A stretch of DNA of 64,000 nucleotides. Origin: Notospermus geniculatus (Eukaryota; Nemertea; Pilidiophora; Heteronemertea; Lineidae). The number at the start of each line of letters is the position of its first letter. The first letter of the stretch is position 1. The notes below the pieces were generated by a model that saw only the letters and a program-made list of their open reading frames with translations, searched no databases and was not told the origin of the DNA. Below are positions 55,827-64,000 of the stretch, in pieces. The translations under genes and the position numbers were made by a program. Location of the stretch: NCBI GenBank assembly GCA_002633025.1, contig NMRB01000169.1:478769-542768 (forward strand), written 5' to 3'.

Positions 55827-56149
55827 NGTAGGGCGAAGGCTGCTTATAAGCAAGTAACTGGTCGCTAATCACCTATCGTTCACCATCACTTCGTTGTGAC
55901 TTTGAACTAAAGTCTGCTTGTAGCCTGCCACCCAGCAGTGAGTCCATTTGACTTCCACATTTGGTCGCACAATTTCGGTAACAGGACCACCTCACTTATT
56001 TGGACACTTCCTCCAGTCCGTGGGGGGGGGTCCACTTACCGAGGTTCTACTGTATTACATGTATTCAATTTGCCATCTAAGACTAATTTCTGTATTCGGC
56101 AAGCATTTTGCTTGCCAAATAACCACTTCCTATTCAATTTCTCATTTAG

Positions 56150-56778
56150 AGTCAGCGGAAAGACGCAGTATATATTCTCCAAGGTTTTTGGCAAAGTCCT
56201 TAGATTCATCGGCCGCACTGCTTTCGTGGCTCTGCCGTCGTCCGTCCCGCGTTTGCCAGACACAATGACCGTGGTTTTCTATCTGAAAGTATATTTCCCG
56301 TCAAGGCGAATTTTCTTTAAGCATGCTGTGTTGTCGGCGAACTACTATGGAAATTTTTTCACTATAATGATTGGGTTTGACCACATCTTGTTGCAAGTGG
56401 GAATGATAAACAAGCGAGTGGTGGTTTGGGGGTCATACGGAGCTAACATTCCAAACCAGATGAAAGGTTGGCATCATCGAAACCAAAGGAATGTTTGGGA
56501 TGAGCTGATCATAACTGTCAGGGGGATGAGCAAAACCAATGGTGTACCCGTAGTGTTCTTCGTCAACGGGAAAAAGTTAAAAGAAGGGAAGACGACGAAA
56601 AGAACCTACGCTAACGATAAAGAAAAACATGATGTCCGTGAGTTCTTGATCGGCCATTCTAGGACGAACTATAACTCACCAGCGCACAAATATCACTTCA
56701 TCGGTTTTATTGCACGGGTCATTGTCTTTCCGTTCATTCTTCCTGACAGCGATATAACAAGGAAACAGAAGAGAGATA
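56150..56778 (+). CDS. LamG/ConA-like domain exon, copy 3
   Basis: The acceptor 'aatttctcatttag' ends at 56149 with a good pyrimidine tract. The exon starts with one base of a split codon and VSGKTQYIFSKVFGKVLRF. The LamG order is complete: TAFVALPSSVPRLPD, VVFYLKVYF, FFTIMIGFDHILLQVG, WDELIITV, VVFFVNGKKL, REFLIGHS and FIGFIARVIVFPFILPDSDI. It ends ITRKQKRD plus one base at GTGAGT (56779), phase 1. The variable middle differs from copies 1 and 2 by many replacements and in-frame deletions. No stop or frameshift is present, so the frame appears maintained. The product is probably secreted; the ligand is unknown. Confidence 0.75.
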
Positions 56779-58120
56779 GTGAGTATCCATAATTAAAGGG
56801 ATGAATTTTTGGGCCTCAACTTCCAGCCTCCATCTGGTAGTGGATTAAAGAGCCACAACTTTTTGTCGACAGTCGGCGCCACTGGCGGTGATTGCGTCAT
56901 TCTCCAATGCCGTAGTTTTGCCTTTTCGCCCCAGTGTTGGAGAATGGATGATTACAATACGATACATACGTGGATAACCTAGGAACGAGAGTTACTCTAC
57001 ATGGGGCGAGGTTGATAAGCGGTAGTTTATACATGTATTGTCAACAGAGGTCTCCTTTCACATGTTTAACGCGGTATGTTTACCGTAGGATAGGGAAGAA
57101 ATGCAGTGCCGCTTTAAGAGACCCTTACGATTTCGTCCACCTGCGGAGTTGTAGGTGACTGGATTCATCTGTCCATCCCCAGGACTGAAACTCGGTGAAA
57201 GGACAGGAACCAGACAACTTACGGGTCCGCAAATCCGGGAATGTTTTGTGAATTAGCCTAACCTCCCAGTACATTTTACCACGATGCTACATCAACAGTG
57301 CGGCAAATAATAGGCCTATTTTTTGTTCGCTTTCCCATTCATGGTTAGTGACGCTTCGCAGACCTACGAAATACGAATTTCTACTTCATTTCTAGGATCT
57401 TGTGTATTTCTGGAAAGGGTTGGTGTCTGTCACAAATGTCCCTGCTACCAGTGCGTATAGCATATCATATTTGCGGTCTAAAGAGTTGTGATGCGGCTTG
57501 AATTTATAATTTCCACTTCGTAGCTACGAAGTGGAAACGAAAGATAAATATAAAGATAAAAAAATAAATATAAAAATAACGAAGACGTCGTTCTACATGT
57601 ACATGTATCTGTCTTACATGTACGTCATACGCTAAAAGACGTTCTTGCAGCAGGCGATATTTTGTAGTACCAACCATCTCTTGAAATATATTAGATCATG
57701 GTGAAATGAGCCTGATAGCCCAGTGGTTATCACGTCCGCTTAGCAAGCGGCAGGTCCCGGGTTCGAATCCAGCCCGGGCCATGTGGGATTTCATTCCCGG
57801 CTCTTCACGTCCGTCGCATGGGACAGTAAGCCGTGGTGCCTTGTACCTTGTGTCTTTGCAAGGGCAAGTAAAATACCCCATCCAAGTGAGGAACATGAGT
57901 AGCTTGTTATGGCCTCCTCCGTACTTACCAGGGCCAATAATGCTATAGCGTCGGCCCTGACGGAAAAATGATATACAAATACAAATGGTGAAATGAAGTC
58001 GAATTTCGTATGCATGTACATGTACATGTATTTTGTACTTCCTGTTATCCGTCCTCCTAGTAGTTTCACCGAGTGTTCTTTTGGTTGTGTACGAAATTCA
58101 TCTGTTTGGCTTTTATGTAG
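56779..58120 (+). other. Intron of copy 3
   Basis: It runs from GTGAGT to 'gcttttatgtag' (1342 bp). It is longer than in copies 1 and 2 because of a SINE (57710-57984) and other insertions. It holds the 'ggtgattgcgtcattctcc' repeat at 56886. Confidence 0.7.
57710..57984 (+). mobile_element. tRNA-derived SINE with 12-bp target-site duplication
   Basis: ATGGTGAAATGA occurs at 57698-57709 and again at 57985-57996. The head is tRNA-like: A box 'tagcccagtgg', anticodon arm 'ccgcttagcaagcgg' (AGC, Ala-like) and B box GGTTCGAATCC. The body contains 'tttgcaagggcaagtaaaat' and the tail ends in ATACAAATACAA repeats. The same site in copies 1 and 2 is uninterrupted, which dates the insertion to after the gene duplication. 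Confidence 0.9.
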
Positions 58121-58353
58121 GTAATGGATGTGCTGTTTACCATTTACAAGAACACCGGAAGAATGACTGGTATTTCGTGGAGAATGACGCCGACGTCGTA
58201 TATCTCAAACAACGTACGAACATAGTTCGGTCTACCCTCGAGTGTGTCAGTTCATTTACATATTCGTCAGTAATCAGCGACAAGAACACTGACGTCATGT
58301 TTAATATTTCGTCTGGAACTTGCACATATTATTTTAAAGCCCCTCTGTATTGA
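58121..58353 (+). CDS. Cys-containing last exon, copy 3
   Basis: It begins GT, completing AGT (Ser), then NGCAVYHLQEHRKNDWYFVE, TLECVSSFTYSSVIS, SSGTCTYYFKAPLY and TGA. It differs from copy 2 by only a few bases. Three cysteines and an NIS sequon are kept. The domain is not recognised. Confidence 0.78.
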
Positions 58354-58556
58354 ATTTTACGGTACTGTCAAAGTGTTATGAGATTGCAGGGAGAGATCTC
58401 ATATCCTCGTGGTAGACCAACGATTACAAGTTCAGGTTACGATTTTCGATAGTCTGAGTAGGCCTGTACCCCAAAAAGCGTTGTCGTTGGCCTAACTGGG
58501 CGGTTAAGCTGACTTTTATATAAACAGACTTTTATGTGTGCCAGCCACCATTAGGA

Positions 58557-58722
58557 ATAAGGCCAGGCGCACATTGACGGCAAATCTCAATGCGGTAGGG
58601 GTGTTTTTAAAGTCGACTGACCCGGCTGAATAACAACGAGTCCAGCAACTTTGGGTCAGTCGACTTTAAAAACACCCCTTCCGCTTTGAGATTTGCCGTC
58701 ATTGTGCGCCTGGCTTATTACG
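58557..58722. mobile_element. 166-bp palindromic MITE
   Basis: The arms 'aataaggccaggcgcacatt' and 'cattgtgcgcctggcttatt' are inverted. The inner 'ttttaaagtcgactgacc' and 'gtcagtcgactttaaaa' also pair. The end motif resembles that of 19453-20153. Confidence 0.75.
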
Positions 58723-59950
58723 TATATTGAAAGATTTAACTAAAGGGTTTTGACTTCTGCAAACATAAGTAGGCCCTACGTCCCTTTCTTATTTCAAATG
58801 ATTTCATTTCTGACTGTTTGACGTGAATGGCATGGCATACATTATAGTGCCATCAACTTACAGTAAGCGCCGATTTCATTTGATTCAGTTCTCAGTGCAG
58901 TTACAGAGGATGGAAACCACCACCAAGGAAAAGCCCTTTGTGTTCCATAATTCGATAATTATTGTACTCCCTGCATTATAATGGCAATTGTATCGTTTTA
59001 GCGGATTATTTTGCTCATTTGAACTTTTGCCCTGCGCCCAGGGCTACAGGAGTTTTACTCAAGCGGCTGAACCTCAAGGACGCGAAAAATTAGCATAAAC
59101 TGAAGTAGGTCCTGCGGGCAAAAGGGTCGGACAAAGGGCCTAGAAAAAACAACAGTCTGTGCTTTATTCCTTTTATTTTTAAAATACAAAAATGAAAACT
59201 GCGCTGATGAGTGAGTCTCACCATTCTTGCCTGCGGGAGTTCGATGGGTTTTTGCACAAGGATGGAAGACTTCACCTTGGTGGTATACCTCGATGATATT
59301 TCAGGATGGCTCTGTGAGTGTGTTCATCTCGCTCTTGCTCTACCCTGCGGAATCATTCTACGAAAAGAGGAACACTTTCTCCATTTAGAAGCAAGTGCTA
59401 GTCAGGGGAGACTATGATATCTACATATTTGTGAAGTACTATACTCAAGATGTAGATATTCATTAGTGGTTTCCGAAACAGTCTCACACTTGATGCCGAA
59501 CATCAATCTTCCATGCCAATCAGCATCACCAGCACTTTTGCGAGACACCTCGCGGATTATATCGACGGCATGTTCATTCCTACTGAAAGAAGGACATGTT
59601 ATTAGATTTGACGCATGAAACTGAACCGTCCTATTGAAGCTTTTTTTACAAAATATGTCAAAAAGCAGAGCCGATGGCCGAGTCAAATGCCTGTGGAAGT
59701 TCGTACTCTAAACCGCACTGAATATGAGAAGTCGTCTCTTCTTCAGGCTGGCACTTTCAAGTCGAGCTACCCGTGGTGTAATTTGCGAAATTTTGGAGAG
59801 ACAACTTTAATCTCATATTTTATAATTTTGTTTGTCGCTCTTTCTGCTTTATTAGTGGACAAAACCGCACTGGAGTGGAAAAAGGGTGAGAAGAAAGTAA
59901 AAGGGCGTACTTGTTTATTGATAAGGCAGCTTCAGCTGGGACGCTGTTTT
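58723..59950. other. No gene seen
   Basis: ORFs here (for example 59615-59989) have no recognisable domain, and the last runs into the SINE head. No repeat of note was found. Confidence 0.4.
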
Positions 59951-59952
59951 GA

Positions 59953-60400
59953 GGAGCCCGGTGGTGTATTGGTTCAGGTCTCCAAATAGCGGTCAGAGGG
60001 TCCCGGGTTCGAATCCCACTGGGCGTGAGACTTTGGGCAAGTCTCTTTGCCTCACTGGCCTCTCTCAATCCAGGTGTATCAATGGGTACCGGTCGGAAAT
60101 GCTCGATTGTAGTGCTGAATGGGCAGCTCATCTGAGTTCTGCTGAAAGGTTTCAAGACAGAGACTGGAGTTAGTGTCAAGTCGGATGAGAACCTCTACCG
60201 TAGTTGTTATCAGAAAGACTGTAAAAGAACAAAGATCAAAAAACTTTCCACGAAACGTGTTTAGGTTCGCAAACTGACAGGTGGGAATGGTACCCATCCC
60301 TAAAAACGGCGTTAATTGGTCCGGGTTTTGGCTACCGCTAACGGGCAACGTACTTTCTTTTCCTTCACATTAATTCACCATTAATTCACATGATTTCCTA
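59953..60400 (+). mobile_element. tRNA-derived SINE unit 1 (TTAA site empty)
   Basis: The head 'gcccggtggtgtattggttc' can pair its acceptor stem with 'actgggc' (60027-60033). The B box is GGTTCGAATCC. The body runs through 'gggcaagtctctttgcctca' and 'tgctcgattgtag', and the matching sequence continues to about 60400. The TTAA at 60381-60384 is undisturbed. Confidence 0.75.
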
Positions 60401-60605
60401 CACTGTAAATCTAAAGTGTTTAAAGTCTGAACACGAAACTAAACGGGAATATGCAACATATTTTAAACATCTAAACGCGTTTAGTTCTCCAAAATATCAA
60501 ATAGCATTCAAGATGATTTGGGCATCGGTAATAAATTTAGAGATAATACTGATTAGCTGAACATTAACTTGATGCGGGAGTAAGTGATCACCAAAGAGTA
60601 ACATA

Positions 60606-61206
60606 CCCGGTGGTGTATTGGTTCAGGTCTCCAAATAACGGTCAGAAGATCCGGGTTCCGTCGAATCCCACTGGGCGTGAGACTTTGGGCAAGTCTCTTT
60701 GCCTCACTGGCCTCTCTCCATCCAGGTGTATCAATGGGTACCGGTCGGAAATGCTCGATTGTAGCGCTGAATGGGCAGCTCATCTGAGTTCTGCTGAAAG
60801 GTTTCAGGACAGAGACTGGAGTTAAAGTGTCAAGTCGGATGAGAACCTCTACCGTAGTTGTTATCAGAAAGACTATAAAAAACAAAGATAAAAAAACTTT
60901 CCACGAAACGTGTTAAGGTTCGCAAACTGACTGGTGGGAATGGTACCCATCCCTAAAAATGGCGTTAATTGGTGCGGGTTTTGGCTACCGCTAACAGGCA
61001 ACGTACATGTACTTTCTTTTCCTTCAGATTAATTCACCATTAAAGCGAATCGACAGTCGTTTTGTAAACAGAAGGATGATGTTTGTAAACATTGCCCTCA
61101 CAGCCAATCAGAATGCAGGAAATGAGTGTTTGTGAGCAAAGATTCGCCCCCTTTTGCATTCAAATTTTTTGGCTGACAAATCGCTTTAATTCACATGATT
61201 TCCTGC
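60606..61206 (+). mobile_element. tRNA-derived SINE unit 2 (TTAA site filled)
   Basis: It is the same as 59953-60400, about 650 bp downstream, with a few substitutions. The B box here is broken by a small insertion (ggttccgtcgaatcc). Its TTAA site carries the MITE at 61044-61185. Either the SINE-containing segment was tandemly duplicated, or the repeat is longer than a normal SINE. Confidence 0.75.
61044..61185. mobile_element. 142-bp TTAA MITE with empty counterpart
   Basis: TTAA is duplicated at 61040-61043 and 61186-61189. The ends read AGCGAATCGACAG and, in complement, AGCGATTTGTCAG. Unit 1 shows the same place with one TTAA (60381-60384). This is a clear filled/empty pair for a piggyBac-type non-autonomous element. 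Confidence 0.88.
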
Positions 61207-61707
61207 CAGTGTGCAAGCAAGTGGAACCGCCATATCAAACGAATAAAAGATTTGTTGGTTCCTATTGTTTTATAACTGGTCAACATGCTCATTCTTAAAC
61301 ATGTACATGTATGACGCTTGAATTAGGTTCAAAAAGGAAACGGTATTTTTAGATCATCTTGCCTTTTTTCGTCTGTTTCGTGAGTCAGTGACACCAATTA
61401 CTGATAATGACAGTAATGTGCAATTAATTCTTGGTGTTACTGATAAATGACGGTCAATTCGTAGTAGAGGAACGTCTGTTCAAATACCACTGGCATGGTT
61501 TCAGATGACGCAAAACAAAGTGGAGGTTGTTGACGCGTCATTCCCCAATCGTTTCAAATACTGTATCTACTCAGTTATAATGACAGTTCATTAAATATTC
61601 GTAGATCACCGGACCGCCTTTTTCACCATGTGACTGTGGTAATCCTACTTAGGCCTATATTCATTTATCAGGATTAGATTAAGTGTGGCCATTGCTTGTT
61701 ATTACGT
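61207..61707. other. No gene seen
   Basis: No supported gene. Several 'acatgtacatgta' words. Confidence 0.4.
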
Positions 61708-61855
61708 AGGTTTAGAAATCAAACGATAAACGTAAACTTTACAACAACGTTATTTTTCATACTACACATTCACCAGATTTTATATTGCATTTTCGGTACA
61801 AAAAAACGTTGTCGTTAACGTTTACGTTTATTGTTTGATTTCTATACCTCCCTTT
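61708..61855. mobile_element. ~150-bp MITE, AAATCAAACGATAAACG family, copy 1
   Basis: The ends 'agaaatcaaacgataaacgt' and its near-complement are inverted; inner 'acaacgttatt' pairs with 'aacgttgtcg'. Copies 2 and 3 are at 63050 and 63930. Confidence 0.8.
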
Positions 61856-61929
61856 TTACCACGTGATATAACACAAAGGTCGTCTCTGAATTTCGCAAAT
61901 TTTCGACCCCAATCAGGGTCTCCTCAGGC

Positions 61930-62152
61930 ACTTTAGCCTAGGTCACAAATCCACCGGGCCCCGTACGATTTTCCCCACCCAGCGGCTTGCAGTGGATTTT
62001 AGATACACTGAAACACGGATCTAAGATGAATTATGCCGAAATCGCCTCAATGGATCAGTGGAAATTAGACTGGATCAAACTGGGCACCGTAGAATTTGGC
62101 CAAATGTCTGTTTTTACTCGCCGTACGGGCCCCGGAGTGGATATGTGACCTA
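61930..62152. mobile_element. ~220-bp MITE, relative of 20998-21186
   Basis: The ends 'ggtcacaaatccaccgggcc' and 'ggccccggagtggatatgtg' are inverted. The interior matches 20998-21186 in reverse. Confidence 0.75.
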
Positions 62153-62336
62153 GGCTTTTCTAGAAGATCCAAGGAGTAAAGGAGTGACTTTTTACCACGT
62201 GAGTACGATTACGACAGTCACATGGTGAAAAAGGCTTCCGCTGCTCTGCAAGTATTTAATGAACTGTCGTTATAAATGAATAAGTAATTAAGAATGCATA
62301 GATGATAACTTCACCGGCTGAAGAGCGAGTCTTGCT

Positions 62337-62510
62337 AAAGGCCCGTTTACAGATGCAACTTTTCATATGCAACTTCATGCAACTTGTTGCAAAAACCTGA
62401 TGAGACCAAAAAGTTTCATAAAAGTTGCATGTGTAAACGGGCATGCAACTTGTTGCAACTCGATCACGCTGGATGTTGCATCGATTTTTCTATGTGTAAA
62501 CCGTCCCAGG
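62337..62510. mobile_element. GTTTACACATGCAACTT-type MITE
   Basis: 'ggcccgtttacagatgcaac' on the left faces 'tgtgtaaacgggcatgcaac' and a final 'tatgtgtaaaccg'. The interior has repeated 'gcaacttgttgcaa' words. Confidence 0.6.
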
Positions 62511-62575
62511 TAGTTAAGACATCGACAATGGCCAAGAGACATTTAAAACCAAAATCTATATTCTCGCTTACATGA

Positions 62576-62842
62576 ATGATTAGAATGGGAGTCAACTTCA
62601 TGTCCTCATCGTTCACCCTCGAAACGAGAAATAAATTAATTGCAAATCCAGACTTAGGTTATGCTGTTGCCGTTTCGCACATAGACTGCATCGTAAGGTG
62701 TCTGCTTGTAGCTCAATGTAGGACTGTTGCCATGCTCTACCTTGCATCGCAATTCAATTGCCAATTAGATACCAAAAAGTGGAAATGCACACACGATTCG
62801 TATGACGTGGATGATGCCAGCTGCCGTGTTTATCAGAGAAAG
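62576..62842 (+). CDS. PAN/apple-like domain exon
   Basis: This is a single exon-like frame. After MIRMGVNFMSS comes VSHIDCIVRCLLVAQCRTVA, then QFNCQL, KWKC and ASCRVYQRK. The cysteine spacing (C-x3-C-x5-C-x13-C) fits PAN/apple domains, which are extracellular protein- or carbohydrate-binding modules. The frame ends at AAG|GTAGGA (62843), a good donor in phase 0. There is no signal peptide at the ATG, so the real exon may begin at an acceptor just upstream, perhaps after 'gattag' at 62583. No partner exon is recognised in the remaining 1.1 kb. Confidence 0.6.
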
Positions 62843-63049
62843 GTAGGAATAAGTTAACAGGCTCATACGGTCACCTTTTTTTCGCCGTGTTCACGAAAAT
62901 CGAGATCCTCGCTACTACGCACCATGCACTCTCAAGTACAATGTAGTGAATATTTCGCTGTTTCTCGATTATAATATACCAAAATCGGGTATACATGTAC
63001 TACATGCGCATGTCGTCGTCGTACATGTAGTTTCATCGTAATTACGGAG

Positions 63050-63212
63050 GTTGAGAAATCAAACGATAAACGTAAACTTTACCACAACGTTATTTTCATA
63101 CTACACATTCACCAGATTTTATATTACATTTTCGGTACAAAAACTCCCTATTGAATGTTAACGTTGTCGTTAACGTTAACGTTTATCGTTTGATTTCTAA
63201 ACCTCCCTATTG
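63050..63212. mobile_element. MITE, AAATCAAACGATAAACG family, copy 2
   Basis: It has full inverted ends (aaatcaaacgataaacgtaa, and gtttatcgtttgatttctaa at the right), and an interior close to 61708-61855 with 'cacattcaccagattttata'. Confidence 0.8.
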
Positions 63213-63506
63213 GCCGATTCCTACAGTTCGATTCTCTTTTAAATTGAAATGAACAACTTTTTTCCAAAAGTAAGTTCTTGTGCATGTTGTGTCGGTGGCG
63301 GCGGTGACGGCGTTGTTACTATTTTGACAACTTTAGATTTTATGAACCACTAGTAGGCCTACCGTACATCGAAGGGAGGTTGAAAATAATATCGGGCCTA
63401 AAAATATCACATGTTGTCTGTTTTCATTTGCGTGACGTGGGCGGATCATCTTGAAACATCCCTTCCGGTACAACAGCTATGATTCGCGTTGAAATGAAAT
63501 AATAGG

Positions 63507-63631
63507 AGTTTTCGCAAAGCCCCCGAAACGCCAACGCGAACGCCAAACCCATTGTTCGATGCCACGAAGACAGCACCGACCAAAAGGGTAGACGTTCGCG
63601 TTGGCGTTTCGGGGGCTTTGCGAAAACTCCC
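63507..63631. mobile_element. 125-bp foldback with perfect 37-bp arms
   Basis: The arm 'ggagttttcgcaaagccccc' plus 'gaaacgccaacgcgaac' is perfectly complementary to 63594-63630. The perfect arms suggest a young element. The two ORFs drawn across it are mirror readings of the arms. Confidence 0.8.
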
Positions 63632-63929
63632 TGCTGGATGCATTCGTGCCACGGAACGGCATCAATAACTATTAGGCGGTCGATGACTTAAAGCCGCACT
63701 GTACATGTATTCAATTCAGAAAGTGCTTTCGCGGACATTAGTGTAGTGTAAAATGTAAATGCTCTATCTGAATACATTAGAGCTCTCCCTGCAGTTTTTT
63801 TTCAATGTGCGCTAAAAACTAGGTCTTGATTCTTTGAACGTATTAGGCGAGCATTTTGGGACGTTCACGAGGCTATGAGGCCTCTGCCTGCATTTTCTAA
63901 CCCTTTGGAAATACCGTAAAATTCAATAG

Positions 63930-64000
63930 GGAGTTTAAGAAACCAAAGATAAACGTTAACTTTACGACAACGTTATTTTTTGTACCGAAAATGCAATACA
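63930..64000. mobile_element. MITE, AAATCAAACGATAAACG family, copy 3 (cut by window end)
   Basis: 'agaaaccaaagataaacgtt' and 'ttacgacaacgttatttttt' match the left end of copies 1 and 2. The right end lies outside the window. Confidence 0.7.

Larger units (their letters stand above)
55828..58355 (+). repeat. 3' part of tandem gene copy 3
   Basis: It starts 'gtagggcgaaggctgctta', as copy 2 does at 48571. It continues through a non-coding block, the LamG exon, the intron with a SINE, and the last exon. Confidence 0.8.

Noticed and set aside
63446-63665. Two minus-strand ORFs near the right end
   Set aside because: They read through the arms of the 125-bp foldback and have no other support.

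Overview
This window is eukaryotic, not bacterial. No operon-like or densely coding stretch exists. The recognisable coding pieces are single exons bounded by GT..AG splice sites. tRNA-derived SINEs, a LINE reverse-transcriptase tail, tandem repeats and many foldback (MITE-like) elements fill most of the sequence. The abundance of AGGCCT and ACATGTAC words, the LamG/PAN-type extracellular domains and the draft-style N positions suggest a marine invertebrate, perhaps a non-vertebrate deuterostome such as an echinoderm, hemichordate or cephalochordate. That placement is an inference and I cannot name a species. There is one scaffold gap (22139-22421) and about nine isolated single Ns.

Layout. 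1-13 kb is mostly transposon-derived: an 810-bp foldback element, nested MITEs, a repeat family with ~230-bp internal repeats, and a 67-bp minisatellite at 9.8-11.0 kb. 11.5-15.5 kb (minus strand) holds two related coding remnants that look like the N-terminal part of a GT92-type glycosyltransferase. The minisatellite unit is made from the C-terminal end of this same coding sequence. 15-21 kb is a nest of palindromic elements inserted beside or inside each other. 21-30 kb is tandem repeats, including an array rich in nuclear-receptor half-sites, a recent ~310-bp tandem duplication, and a 5'-truncated LINE flanked by copies of the same target sequence.

32.8-58.4 kb is the most gene-like part. 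A gene family is present three times in tandem on the plus strand. Each copy has a candidate signal-peptide exon (32936, 40639, 53928), a LamG/concanavalin-like exon (33775, 48841, 56150) ending at a conserved GTGAGT donor in phase 1, and a short Cys-containing last exon (34684, 50095, 58121) whose acceptor phase matches exactly. The predicted products are secreted proteins with a LamG-like domain, a conserved basic RKQKR motif at the junction, and a ~76-residue tail with three cysteines. The last exon and both ends of the LamG exon are almost identical between copies, while the middle of the LamG domain is strongly diverged, mostly by amino-acid-changing differences and in-frame indels. Copy 1 lacks the first ~40 residues of the LamG exon. 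Several single Ns sit at or near copy boundaries, so copy number and order should be treated with care.

58.4-64 kb contains two SINE-bearing direct repeats (one with a TTAA-flanked MITE inserted, giving a clean filled/empty pair), three copies of one MITE, and one exon of a PAN/apple-like domain (62.6-62.8 kb).

The window does not form a pathway. Its coherent biology is a small, locally duplicated family of secreted recognition-type proteins inside an unusually dense transposon landscape.
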